From Chersky-267 sp034666965 (GTDB lineage Bacteria; Chloroflexota; Limnocylindria; Limnocylindrales; CSP1-4): a DNA stretch of 10,185 nucleotides. Location of the stretch: the NCBI GenBank assembly GCA_034666965.1, contig JAXDKT010000131.1:1-10185 (forward strand). Direction: 5' to 3'. The notes beneath the pieces were generated by a model, which was not told the DNA's origin, made no database searches, and was given only the letters and a program-made list of their open reading frames with translations. A program made the position numbers and the translations under genes. Position 1 is the stretch's first letter. Every line of letters begins with the position of its first letter. Shown piece after piece: positions 1-6,624 of the stretch.

Positions 1-25
1 CGATCGTGCTGCCGACAGGTCACCC

Positions 26-39
26 GCGACCACGGTCGC
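26..39. promoter_or_regulatory. Short palindrome upstream of the first gene, possible operator
   Basis: GCGACC (26-31) and GGTCGC (34-39) form a perfect 6-bp inverted repeat around a 2-nt centre. It lies about 15 nt upstream of the Shine-Dalgarno of the gene at 69. It could be a small operator, but arms this short are expected by chance in GC-rich DNA. Confidence 0.2.
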
Positions 40-68
40 ATGACTACCACTCGAAGGAGGACAAGAGC

Positions 69-566
69 ATGGGTGAAGCCAAGATGGGCGAAGAGTTCAT
101 CAAGCACGAGTTCGACGAGGCGATCGCGATCCAGCAATGCATCGTCGAGGCCGAGACGACGCTCTCGACCAAGCATCCGGTGGGCAGCGCCAAGACGGCC
201 ATCAAGGCCAGCCTGGCTGACGACCGGACCTTTCTCAAGGAGCTCCAGACATTGGGCAAGCAGCACGAGGCCACCGGCGAGGTCGAGGACGTCGCGGGCG
301 GGCTCAAGGAGCTGATGGAGCAGACCCTCGAGACGGCCACGACCGAAGGGGCTGACAGCGACTACTACGAGGCCCACGCCGTCCTGCTCAATCTCAAGCG
401 CAAGCAGATGGATTCGGCCGGCGGCATGCTGGCGATCGCACGGGACATGAAGGACGCCGAGCTGCGCAGGGCCGCGACCGCGTTCCAGAAGGCCCAGAAG
501 GCGAGCTCGCAGACGCTGACCAAGGAGCTGGCAGCCTATGCGGTCCAGATCGCAACGGCAGCTTGA
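69..566 (+). CDS. Hypothetical all-helical protein, possibly a ferritin-like four-helix bundle
   Basis: I do not recognise this 165-aa protein. It is soluble, lacks a signal peptide or membrane segment, and is almost entirely predicted helix, rich in Ala, Glu, Lys and Leu. The helices appear to run at about residues 8-32, 40-68, 72-92, 98-128 and 129-163, separated by short Gly/Pro/Asp turns. That length and pattern resemble ferritin-like or DUF892-type stress proteins, but I do not see a convincing ExxH metal-ligand pair, so the fold is only a suggestion. The ATG at 69 is chosen because a GGAGG Shine-Dalgarno (56-60) sits 8 nt upstream. An in-frame ATG at 6 lies before that site and would add an unlikely Arg/His-rich leader. 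A second small gene follows after about 50 bp, so the two may be co-transcribed. Confidence 0.75.
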   Translation: MGEAKMGEEFIKHEFDEAIAIQQCIVEAETTLSTKHPVGSAKTAIKASLADDRTFLKELQTLGKQHEATGEVEDVAGGLKELMEQTLETATTEGADSDYYEAHAVLLNLKRKQMDSAGGMLAIARDMKDAELRRAATAFQKAQKASSQTLTKELAAYAVQIATAA

Positions 567-568
567 TC

Positions 569-586
569 CGCTGGAGCAATCCAGCG
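569..586 (+). terminator. Hairpin with GCAA tetraloop after the first gene's stop codon
   Basis: CGCTGGA (569-575) and TCCAGCG (580-586) are perfect 7-bp arms closed by GCAA, a GNRA-type tetraloop. The hairpin begins 2 nt after the TGA of the upstream gene. No T-run follows, so it may be a weak terminator or a 3'-end stabiliser between two co-transcribed genes rather than a full stop. Confidence 0.45.
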
Positions 587-617
587 CCGGCGCACAATGA
601 TCGCAGAAGGAGACGAA

Positions 618-869
618 ATGGCCATGAACGACACCGACAATCGGCCCGATCGGGGCCCGGGCGACCCCGCGAGCGAGGGCACTGAGCCCGAGCAGCAATT
701 CCCGGGTGCGGGCACCGACGACGAGTCGACCGGCGGCGGAGGTCAGCCCGAGCGCCGCGATCCCATCGACGGCGACAGCAGCGACGTCGTGGATGGACCG
801 ATCGGCAGTGCCTCGTTGGTCGAGCCGACCACGGTCGAGGAGGAGGGCCTCAGCGCCGACCTGGGCTGA
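618..869 (+). CDS. Small acidic, intrinsically disordered hypothetical protein
   Basis: This 83-aa protein is of unknown function. It is dominated by Gly, Asp, Glu, Pro, Ser and Thr, including a GGGG run and acidic clusters. It has very few hydrophobic residues until a short segment, GPIGSASLVEP, near residue 62. It has no membrane segment, no Cys and no recognisable domain, so it is probably disordered. The start at 618 is chosen because AGAAGGAG (605-612) lies 5 nt upstream. An in-frame ATG at 597 would place that Shine-Dalgarno inside the gene. It follows the helical-protein gene by about 50 bp on the same strand and has its own good ribosome site. The coding call rests on that site and the gene-like spacing. 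Composition this skewed makes homology hard to judge, so a spurious call is possible. Confidence 0.55.
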   Translation: MAMNDTDNRPDRGPGDPASEGTEPEQQFPGAGTDDESTGGGGQPERRDPIDGDSSDVVDGPIGSASLVEPTTVEEEGLSADLG

Positions 870-875
870 TCATGG

Positions 876-896
876 TCGCGCGCGGGGCGCGCGCGA
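876..896 (+). terminator. GC hairpin just after the acidic-protein gene
   Basis: TCGCGCGC (876-883) and GCGCGCGA (889-896) are perfect 8-bp arms around a 5-nt loop. The hairpin begins 6 nt after the TGA at 867-869. Only a short ATT follows, so it would be a terminator without a true U-tract, which is common in high-GC genomes. It is one of two hairpins in this convergent gap. Confidence 0.45.
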
Positions 897-919
897 GATT
901 CGGAACTGAAGGAACTGAC

Positions 920-956
920 GGCCGGCGCCGCAGGGTCACACCCCGCGGCGCCGGCC
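920..956 (-). terminator. Strong 12-bp GC hairpin in the convergent gap, likely operon terminator
   Basis: GGCCGGCGCCGC (920-931) and GCGGCGCCGGCC (945-956) are perfect 12-bp inverted arms. The 13-nt loop can itself pair GGG with CCC. On the minus strand the hairpin lies 32 nt after the stop of the creatininase-family gene and is followed by a moderately T-rich stretch (919 down to about 902). The sequence is symmetric, so it could also stop plus-strand transcripts. The flank at 902-918 contains two copies of GGAACTGA separated by one base. Confidence 0.6.
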
Positions 957-988
957 CGCGTCCGCAGCCCGTCCGCGTGTCCTCGGCG

Positions 989-1762
989 TCAGCGACCGAC
1001 GCGCAGCTCCTTGACCAGGATCGCCTCGATCCGGTCGAGCAGCCGGCCCACCAGCGATGCCCCAATCTCGGCGCTCGAACCCTCCGCGGACGCCAGCACC
1101 CCGCTGTCGGGCACCAGCCCGGTCGGCTCGGGCAGGATCGTATAGGTCGGCAGCGCCATCCGGTCCGGCGCCGGGATCCGTTCGGGCGCGACCCGGTCGC
1201 CGTGGAGGTGGAGCATCAACGAGGTCTCGACCACGCCGGCGTGCTCGGCCTCCCAGCCCGGGAACGCCCCGTCGAAGACGGCGTCCAGGTCGGCCGTCGT
1301 GAGTTGCTCCCACCAGTTCACGTGGAGGACCTTGACCCCGGCCGGGGTGCCGGCGTCGCGCAGGGCGAGGTCGATCCCCTCGATGGCGAAGTAGGTGTTC
1401 TCGTAGTTGCCGTTGACCAGCGCGATCAGACGAACCCCCTGCCGGATCAGCTCGCGGACGATGTCCCGGACGCAGGCCGTGAAGGTCGCCCCGTCGAAGC
1501 TGGTGGTCCCCGGGAACGACACGCCGCCGCCGGTGTTCGGCTGGGACTTGTAGCCATAGGCGAAGCTCGGCGCGACGATCGCGGGCAGGCGCTCGGCGAC
1601 GGCCAGACACAGGTCGGTCGCGATGACCGTGTCCGTGTCGAGCGGGAGGTGCGGTCCGTGCTGCTCCACGGCGCCGAGCGGCACGAGCACCACCGAGGAT
1701 GGCGCCCAGTCCCGGAACTCCTCCCAGGTCAGGTCGACCATCCGGCGCGGATCACGCGCCAT
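989..1762 (-). CDS. Creatininase-family amidohydrolase with a substituted metal-ligand His
   Basis: This 257-aa protein belongs to the creatininase / creatinine amidohydrolase family, cytosolic metal-dependent hydrolases that open cyclic amides. From its predicted Met it carries LGAVEQHGPHLPLDTD (29-44), giving metal ligands E33, H35 and D44, equivalent to Glu34, His36 and Asp45 of Pseudomonas creatininase. The next motif is NGNYEN (117-122). The family form is NGHYEN, where His120 and Glu122 bind the two metals, so here E121 is kept but the His is Asn119. W150, W170 and H174 (in WEAEHAGVVETS) match creatininase Trp154, Trp174 and His178, so the protein is closer to true creatininases than to MftE or ArfB-type members. 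The ATG at 1762 overlaps the upstream gene by 11 nt. An alternative start is Met8 at 1741, and neither has a strong Shine-Dalgarno. It is the last gene of the operon. Family is secure; substrate and activity are not. Confidence 0.88.
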   Translation of the reverse strand: MARDPRRMVDLTWEEFRDWAPSSVVLVPLGAVEQHGPHLPLDTDTVIATDLCLAVAERLPAIVAPSFAYGYKSQPNTGGGVSFPGTTSFDGATFTACVRDIVRELIRQGVRLIALVNGNYENTYFAIEGIDLALRDAGTPAGVKVLHVNWWEQLTTADLDAVFDGAFPGWEAEHAGVVETSLMLHLHGDRVAPERIPAPDRMALPTYTILPEPTGLVPDSGVLASAEGSSAEIGASLVGRLLDRIEAILVKELRVGR

Positions 1763-2168
1763 TGCCGGCCAGCTGGCGGGTCAGGCTGCCAAGGTCGTAG
1801 TAGTAGACCTCGCGGATCACCTGGTCATGTTCCGGGTTGAGGGTGTAGAAGGCGCTGGCCGGCCAGCGCACCATGCGTCCCGTCGGGGCGTAGCCCATGA
1901 ACGACCCTGCGTGGGTCCCGGTCAGCACCAGCTCGGCGGCGACGTGGTCGCCCTCCGCGATGAAGGTCCAGCTCTCGGGTCGGAAGTCGGGCATCCCGGC
2001 GAACGTCTCCTCCATGTAGGCCCGGAAGGCGACCCGTCCCTGCGACGGCTCCGGCTGGGTCACGTCGATGAACAGGCAGTCCTCGGCGAACAGGTCGACG
2101 ACGCCGTCGAGATCCCCGGCCCGGACGGTCTCGTAGACGTGGGTCATGAACGCCTTGGCATCAGCCAC
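1752..2168 (-). CDS. SnoaL-like / NTF2-fold protein (ester cyclase-like)
   Basis: This 138-aa cytosolic protein has the NTF2-like alpha+beta cone pattern of the SnoaL-like polyketide cyclase / ester cyclase superfamily. The first helix carries a YETVRAGDLDGVVDLFAEDCLFIDV-like layout (about residues 12-36). A middle segment covers PSQGRVAFRAYMEETFAGMPDF (about 41-62). The strand-rich C-terminal half includes GTHAGSFMGYAPTGR (about 83-97) and IREVYYYDLGSL (118-129). Family members include isomerases, dehydratases, cyclases and non-catalytic binders, so no reaction can be assigned. The start is GTG at 2168, supported by AAGGAG about 8 nt upstream. It begins 24 nt after the short-chain dehydrogenase and its end overlaps the creatininase-like start by 11 nt, which suggests translational coupling. 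A role in converting an intermediate of the same pathway is inference. Confidence 0.82.
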   Translation of the reverse strand: MADAKAFMTHVYETVRAGDLDGVVDLFAEDCLFIDVTQPEPSQGRVAFRAYMEETFAGMPDFRPESWTFIAEGDHVAAELVLTGTHAGSFMGYAPTGRMVRWPASAFYTLNPEHDQVIREVYYYDLGSLTRQLAGNGA

Positions 2169-2192
2169 CGCTCGCTCCTTCCCTGGGCGCCA

Positions 2193-2975
2193 TCAGAGCC
2201 CGTACCAGGATGTTGCCCCGCCGTCGGCGACCATCACCGAGCCGGACATGTACGAGGCCCCGTCGGACGCCAGGAACAGCGCCGCGCGAGCAATCTCCTC
2301 CGGCCGGCCCCAGCGCGCGAGCGGGATCGGGGCGAGCTGGGTACGCTCCAGGCTCTCGGGATCCTCGGCCGCATCGAGCCAGGTCCGGAGCATGGGCGTG
2401 TCGATCGGTCCCGGGCAGAGGGCATTCACGCGGATCCCCTCCGCGGCGCCATCGAGGCTGATCGCCCGGACCATGTTGATCAGCCCGCCCTTGGCCGCGC
2501 AGTAGGCGACCGTTTCGCGCGCCCCGACGAGACCCAGCTCGGAGGCGACCGCCACCATCGATCCGCCACCCGCCCGCCGGAGCGCGGGGATCCCGTACTT
2601 GGCCAGGTAGAACGGTCCCGCCAGGTTCGTGTCGATGACCGCGCGCCAGAGCTCGAGCGAGGTGTCCGGCGCGCTGCCGCTGGCCATGATCCCGGCATTG
2701 GAGACGAGCACGTCGACGTGACCGTGGCGACCCTCGGCCTCGGCGACGAGCCGCTCGACGTCGGCGGGGACGGTCACGTCGGTTCGCACGAAGTCCGCCT
2801 GACGGCCCTCGGCCCGGACCGCCGCCACGACCGCCTGACCCTGCTCCTCGCGCCGCGCGGCGGCCACGACCAGCGCGCCCGCCCGCGCGAACTCGTGGAC
2901 GATGGCGGCCCCGATCCCGGAGCTGGCGCCGGTCACGATCGCGACCCGACCCTCGAGCGAGAACGGCGATGCCAT
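2193..2975 (-). CDS. Short-chain dehydrogenase/reductase (classical SDR)
   Basis: This 260-aa protein is a classical NAD(P)-dependent SDR, normally a cytosolic tetramer that interconverts an alcohol and a ketone. The Rossmann start has the cofactor motif TGASSGIG (15-22). D66 in RTDVT is the adenine-contacting Asp, NAG is at 93-95, and the active-site set is Asn117, Ser145, Tyr158 and Lys162 (YCAAK). PGPIDTPM (188-195) and the C-terminal SGSVMVADGG (244-253) are also typical. An Ala-Arg-Arg after the second strand (AAARR, 38-42), where Asp would favour NAD, hints at NADP preference. The start is placed at the ATG at 2975 because it lies 5 nt after the E1 beta stop, with AGGGCG just upstream, and gives the usual family N-terminus. 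An upstream in-frame start at 3014 would overlap E1 beta. The substrate is unknown. Confidence 0.93.
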   Translation of the reverse strand: MASPFSLEGRVAIVTGASSGIGAAIVHEFARAGALVVAAARREEQGQAVVAAVRAEGRQADFVRTDVTVPADVERLVAEAEGRHGHVDVLVSNAGIMASGSAPDTSLELWRAVIDTNLAGPFYLAKYGIPALRRAGGGSMVAVASELGLVGARETVAYCAAKGGLINMVRAISLDGAAEGIRVNALCPGPIDTPMLRTWLDAAEDPESLERTQLAPIPLARWGRPEEIARAALFLASDGASYMSGSVMVADGGATSWYGL

Positions 2976-2980
2976 GCGCC

Positions 2981-3994
2981 CTACCGGCCGGCGTCGAGAG
3001 CCAGGCTGCGGCACGCGGCGGCGATGGCTGCGACCGACGGGATCACGACGTCCTCCAGGCTCTTGGCCGCCGGGATCGGGACGTCCGGCACGGCCAGGCG
3101 CCGGGCGCCCCGGAGGCCGCCGGGGCCGAGGGCCTCGAACGTCCGGGCCAGCAGCTCACCCGACAGCCCGAAGCTGTGGTAGTCCTCGTCGACGACGAGC
3201 AGCCGTCCGGTCCGGGCGACCGAGCCGACGACCGTGTCGTGGTCGAGCGGAACCACGGTGCGCAGGTCGACGACCTCGACGTCGAGCCCCTCGCCCGCCA
3301 GAGTGTCCGCCGCGGCCAGGCTGCGCACGACCATGGTCGACAGCGTGGCGACGGTGATGTCCGACCCCGGGCGGACGATGGCCGCCTGGCCGAGGGCCAC
3401 GGTGTAGCGCTCGTCGGGGACCTCGGCCCCCAGGGGAAAGGCACGGATCGGGCGCAGGTAGGCGTCCTTGTGCTCGATGAACACGACCGGGTCGTCGTCC
3501 TCGATCGACGCCGCCAGCAGGCCCTTGTAGTCGTACGGGTTGCTGGGCGCCACGACCTTCAGGCCGGGCAGGTGAGCCAGCATGCCCCACAGCGTCTGGG
3601 AGTGCTGAGCGGCCACCCCGATGCAGCCGCCGGCCGCCCGGATCGTGATCGGCATGCCGACCATCCCACCCGACATGTAGCGGTTCTTGGCGATCGCGTT
3701 GTAGACCTGCTCCAGGCAGACGCCGATGAAGTCCACGAACATCAGCTCGACGATCGGCCGCCAGCCGCTCAGCGCCAGGCCGACGGCCATGCCCGTGAAG
3801 CCCATCTCCGAGATGGGTGTGTCGCGCACCCGCCACTCCCCGTATTCGCGGAAGAGGCGGCGGCTGGCGCCGAACGTGCCACCCGAGTAGCCCACGTCCT
3901 CGCCGAGCAGGAGCGTCCGCGGGTCGCGCGCGAGCTCGAGCTCCATCGTGGCGGCGATCAGCTCGCTCACGTTGGCGTTGGCGCGGAGGCTCAT
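2981..3994 (-). CDS. 2-oxoacid dehydrogenase E1 component, beta subunit (acetoin/pyruvate type)
   Basis: This 337-aa protein is the beta subunit of an alpha2-beta2 TPP-dependent E1, which decarboxylates a 2-oxo acid (or cleaves acetoin) and passes the acyl group to a lipoyl E2. The order of motifs is standard. LLLGEDVGYSGG (28-39) is followed by RVRDTPISEMGFTGMAVG (55-72), whose Glu63 is the residue that activates the thiazolium. Next come FVDFI (86-90), the HSQTLWGMLAHLPGLKVV loop (131-148) and SNPYDYKGLL (151-160). The C-terminal transketolase-like domain contains EVVDLRTVVPLD and LLVVDEDYHSFG. Full family length and all landmarks suggest an active subunit. Its start overlaps the E1 alpha stop by ATGA, as expected for subunits made in equal amounts. 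No E2 or E3 gene is nearby. Substrate class (acetoin, pyruvate, branched-chain or other) is not resolved. Confidence 0.93.
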   Translation of the reverse strand: MSLRANANVSELIAATMELELARDPRTLLLGEDVGYSGGTFGASRRLFREYGEWRVRDTPISEMGFTGMAVGLALSGWRPIVELMFVDFIGVCLEQVYNAIAKNRYMSGGMVGMPITIRAAGGCIGVAAQHSQTLWGMLAHLPGLKVVAPSNPYDYKGLLAASIEDDDPVVFIEHKDAYLRPIRAFPLGAEVPDERYTVALGQAAIVRPGSDITVATLSTMVVRSLAAADTLAGEGLDVEVVDLRTVVPLDHDTVVGSVARTGRLLVVDEDYHSFGLSGELLARTFEALGPGGLRGARRLAVPDVPIPAAKSLEDVVIPSVAAIAAACRSLALDAGR

Positions 3995-4959
3995 CGGACG
4001 GGCGCCGCGAAGACGTCGTCGAAGGCTCGGGCGACGTCCGGGGCGGGCGCGGCCCGGACCGCGGCGAGCAGGTCGGTCATCTCCTCGGCCGCCTCCGACT
4101 CGATCGCGTCGAGGATCTGGCGGTCGGCCTCGCCGCGCTCGATCAGCCGGTCCAGGGCCTTGGCGATGGGGTCGCCCGACGCAACCATCTCGTCTCGTGC
4201 GCGCTTGGCCCGGTAGTGGTCCAGGTCTCCCTCGTAGTGGCCCCGGAAGCGGTGGCAGGATGCCTCGAGGAGCGCCGGCCCCGCGCCCGATCGGGCGTGA
4301 TCGGCCGCCTCGGCGAAGGCCGCGTTGAAGGCTTCGACGTCGGTCCCGTCGACTCGGCGCCCCCAGGCGCCATACGCGGCCGCTCGCGCGGCGATCCCGG
4401 GGCCGGCGATGACCTCATCGGCCGGGACCGAGATCGCGTAGTCGTTGTTCTCGACCAGGACGACCAGCGGCAGGCGCCAGATCGCGGCCATGTTGAGCGT
4501 CTCGTGGAACTGGCCCGTGTTCGTTCCGCCGTCACCGGTGATGCCCACGGCCAGGTCCGAGGATCCCTCCAGCCGGGCCGCATAGGCATGGCCCAGCGCC
4601 ACCGGCAGCGACGAGCCCACGATCCCGGTCGTGGAGAAGCGGTGCTCCATGTCGAACAGATGAACGTGACCGCCCTTGCCGCCGGCCAGCCCGGCGGCGC
4701 GCTCGTAGATCTCGGCCAGCAGCGGGAACAGGGGCACGCCCTTGGCGATGGCGTGCAGGTGCGAGCGGTGGGTGCTGACCATCCAGTCGCCCGGTCGCAG
4801 CACGCCCACCATCCCGGCCGCGATCCCCTCCTGGCCGGTGGCCAGATGCAGCTCACCACGAAGATCGCCGCTGGCGACGCCCGCGGCGCACACGGCCTCG
4901 AACGCGCGCATGCGGGTCATCAGTCGATGGCGATCGAGGAGCGTCGGGGCCGAAGTCAT
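3991..4959 (-). CDS. 2-oxoacid dehydrogenase E1 component, alpha subunit (acetoin/pyruvate type)
   Basis: This 322-aa protein is the TPP-binding alpha subunit partner of the beta subunit encoded immediately downstream. It has GELHLATGQEGIAAG (35-49), STHRSHLHAIAKG (62-74) and GGKGGHVHLF (93-102). The TPP/Mg motif starts with GDG at 142-144 and ends with NN at 171-172. The HRFRGHYEGD (236-245) segment of the phosphorylation-loop region follows. The ATG at 4959 gives the normal compact N-terminus leading into a RLMTRMRAFE helix. The frame stays open upstream to an ATG at 5139, but that would overlap the permease gene and add a Pro/Arg-rich leader, so I reject it. The ribosome site at 4959 is weak. 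The 67-nt gap before it holds a large hairpin that may tune expression. It acts in the cytosol as a heterotetramer. Its size and motifs fit AcoA/PdhA-type proteins, but the substrate is unknown. Confidence 0.93.
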   Translation of the reverse strand: MTSAPTLLDRHRLMTRMRAFEAVCAAGVASGDLRGELHLATGQEGIAAGMVGVLRPGDWMVSTHRSHLHAIAKGVPLFPLLAEIYERAAGLAGGKGGHVHLFDMEHRFSTTGIVGSSLPVALGHAYAARLEGSSDLAVGITGDGGTNTGQFHETLNMAAIWRLPLVVLVENNDYAISVPADEVIAGPGIAARAAAYGAWGRRVDGTDVEAFNAAFAEAADHARSGAGPALLEASCHRFRGHYEGDLDHYRAKRARDEMVASGDPIAKALDRLIERGEADRQILDAIESEAAEEMTDLLAAVRAAPAPDVARAFDDVFAAPVR

Positions 4960-4981
4960 CGTCGGATCCAAGTGTGGAGGG

Positions 4982-5023
4982 TTCCGGCCCTGCCGGGTCG
5001 GGGGGTCACCGACAGGGCCGGAA
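4982..5023 (-). terminator. Large hairpin between permease and E1 alpha genes (attenuator, processing site or leaky terminator)
   Basis: TTCCGGCCCTG (4982-4992) and CAGGGCCGGAA (5013-5023) are perfect 11-bp inverted arms. On the transcribed minus strand the stem extends by four more pairs (one G-U), leaving an 11-nt loop. The stem starts 3 nt after the permease stop codon and ends 22 nt before the E1 alpha start. No T-run follows, so complete termination is doubtful. A role in uneven expression of permease and enzymes is more likely. Confidence 0.55.
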
Positions 5024-5026
5024 GGG

Positions 5027-6607
5027 TCATTCGATCGGGATCTCGCGGTAGCGTGCCGCGACATCGACCCCCTGGCTGCGACGGTAGGCCGTCGCCGCCA
5101 GGTACCACACGGCGCCGATCGCGATGACCACGAAGGCACCGATCACCGCGACTCCCTGATCGAGGGTGAAGACCGTGTCCTGGGTCAGCCGATACAGGCC
5201 GAACAGGCTGAAGACGCCACCGACGACGCCGGTGATCGTAATCAGCGGGATGCCGGCCACGCGCTTGGCGATCGGGGAGTTCTCGAACAGCTCGCGCCGC
5301 GCGTACGGGAAGACGGCGCCCCAGATGCACACCACGGTGAAGCTCAGCGCGAAGGCGAAGAACCCGGACACGATGGTCAGCGCGGTCGAGAAGGCGTACA
5401 GCGCCAGGAAGACGGTGGCGATCACGGCCGTGACGGCGATGGCCCAGTGCGGCGAGTGATAGCGGTCGTTGACGTCGGCCAGCTTCGAGGGCGCCATCCC
5501 GTCGATGCCCCATGCCAGGAGCGCCCGGGTGGCGTAGGGGACCACGGTGCCGCCCACGAACAGGGCGATGGCCAGCACCCAGATGCCCATCAGGATGGAC
5601 AGGATGGGATTGCCCGCCAGGATTGCCGTGAACACCGGCACGAACGGCGGAGCGTTGACGGGCGTGCCCGCCGAAGCCGCCAGCAGGAAGTCGTTCCCAA
5701 ACGCGCTCCGGTACAGGAACATCAGGACCACGAACACCAGCCCGGTCAGGATCTGCGAGCTGACGACCCCCAGGAGCATCCCCCGCTGGACGTTCTTGAC
5801 CTCGCCGGAGAACGCGGTCGCGGTGATCGCGAACCAGATCGAGAACGCCGGCCAGAGCACGAAGTTGAGCGTGGCACCCAGGTCGAAGGGCGCCGCCGGC
5901 AGCGTGCCGGCCGTCGTGCCGTCGGCGATGACCTTGGCATAGGAGCCGGCGCCGGCGATGCCGTCGAAGGCCAGCTTGAAGTCCAGCACGCCGACCGCGC
6001 CCAGGGCCAGGACGATCACCGTGATGGCCAGGCTGGCGATGGCCAGGTTGGCGAACCAGCGCTGCCAGCGGAAATAGACGGCCGCGCCGCGCCAGTGGAG
6101 GTACGACATCGTGACGATCAGGAACAGGCCGCCGGCGAAGATGCCCGTCGGGGATCCGAACCAGTTGGCCACGTCGAGCAGCGCCGGGCTACCGGCGACC
6201 GTGGCGATGCCCGCCAGGGTGGGACTGACGGCGAACTGGGCGAAGAACGCGCCGTTGAGGCCGAAGTAGAAGATCTGCCAGAAGGCGAATGAGAAGCTCA
6301 GCGCGAACCCCACCAGCGGGTGCAGGGTGCGCGACAGGAAGACGTACTCACCGCCGGAGCGTGGGTACATCCCCGCGAATAACGCGTACGTTCCGCCGAT
6401 GCCCAGCGCGCCGACGATCGCGATCAGCGTGGCCAGCTCCATCGAGGCGCCCGGGTATGCCGACCAGGACAGGATCGTGAACACGATGTACGAGAGCGCG
6501 ATGGTGGTGAAGCCAAAATAGAAGACGTCCGTCGTTCGGACCTGCCGAACGAGACCGGAACTGGCGCGCGTGAACACCCCCCGCGAACTTGGCTGTGGCG
6601 CCGACAT
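5027..6607 (-). CDS. APC-superfamily amino acid/amine permease
   Basis: This 526-aa inner-membrane protein has the length and hydrophobic pattern of APC (amino acid-polyamine-organocation) permeases, with about 12 membrane helices. The first covers about residues 30-48, followed by 57-80 and 98-118, then continuing to 486-507. Conserved landmarks are YPRSGGEYVFLSR (81-93), the unwound-helix and loop signature of the family, SGEVKNVQRGM (267-277), and ALLAWGIDGMAPSKL (362-376) before the SPHWAI segment. These transporters carry amino acids, amines or related compounds, usually coupled to protons or exchange. The start at 6607 has a strong AAGGAGG Shine-Dalgarno (6616-6622) that partly lies in the 17-nt gap after the phosphoesterase stop. 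A large loop at about 210-240 is rich in Gly, Ala and Thr. In this operon it probably imports the substrate of the downstream enzymes, but specificity cannot be read from sequence. Confidence 0.93.
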   Translation of the reverse strand: MSAPQPSSRGVFTRASSGLVRQVRTTDVFYFGFTTIALSYIVFTILSWSAYPGASMELATLIAIVGALGIGGTYALFAGMYPRSGGEYVFLSRTLHPLVGFALSFSFAFWQIFYFGLNGAFFAQFAVSPTLAGIATVAGSPALLDVANWFGSPTGIFAGGLFLIVTMSYLHWRGAAVYFRWQRWFANLAIASLAITVIVLALGAVGVLDFKLAFDGIAGAGSYAKVIADGTTAGTLPAAPFDLGATLNFVLWPAFSIWFAITATAFSGEVKNVQRGMLLGVVSSQILTGLVFVVLMFLYRSAFGNDFLLAASAGTPVNAPPFVPVFTAILAGNPILSILMGIWVLAIALFVGGTVVPYATRALLAWGIDGMAPSKLADVNDRYHSPHWAIAVTAVIATVFLALYAFSTALTIVSGFFAFALSFTVVCIWGAVFPYARRELFENSPIAKRVAGIPLITITGVVGGVFSLFGLYRLTQDTVFTLDQGVAVIGAFVVIAIGAVWYLAATAYRRSQGVDVAARYREIPIE

Positions 6608-6624
6608 CGACCGACCCTCCTTCT

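Noticed and set aside
27..837. Exact 12-base repeat CGACCACGGTCG at 27-38 and 826-837
   Set aside because: Two copies of a 12-mer in 10 kb of GC-rich DNA are expected by chance, and the second copy lies inside a coding region.
989..1762. Mycofactocin MftE or riboflavin-pathway ArfB assignment for the creatininase-family protein
   Set aside because: No mycofactocin or deazaflavin genes are nearby, and the protein keeps creatininase-type Trp and HAG residues.
4960..5139. N-terminal extension of E1 alpha to the ATG at 5139
   Set aside because: It would overlap the permease gene by more than 100 nt and adds a Pro/Arg-rich leader not seen in the family.
872..6292. Several long open frames on the plus strand across this region (for example 872-1840, 1623-3182, 2969-4216, 3817-5127, 4742-6292)
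   Set aside because: They run antisense to recognised genes, their translations are Arg/Gly/Asp/His-rich with no domain, and such frames are expected opposite high-GC genes.
6532..6552. Perfect 8-bp inverted repeat TCGTTCGG/CCGAACGA with 5-nt loop
   Set aside because: It lies within the conserved N-terminal coding part of the permease and is probably set by codon choice.
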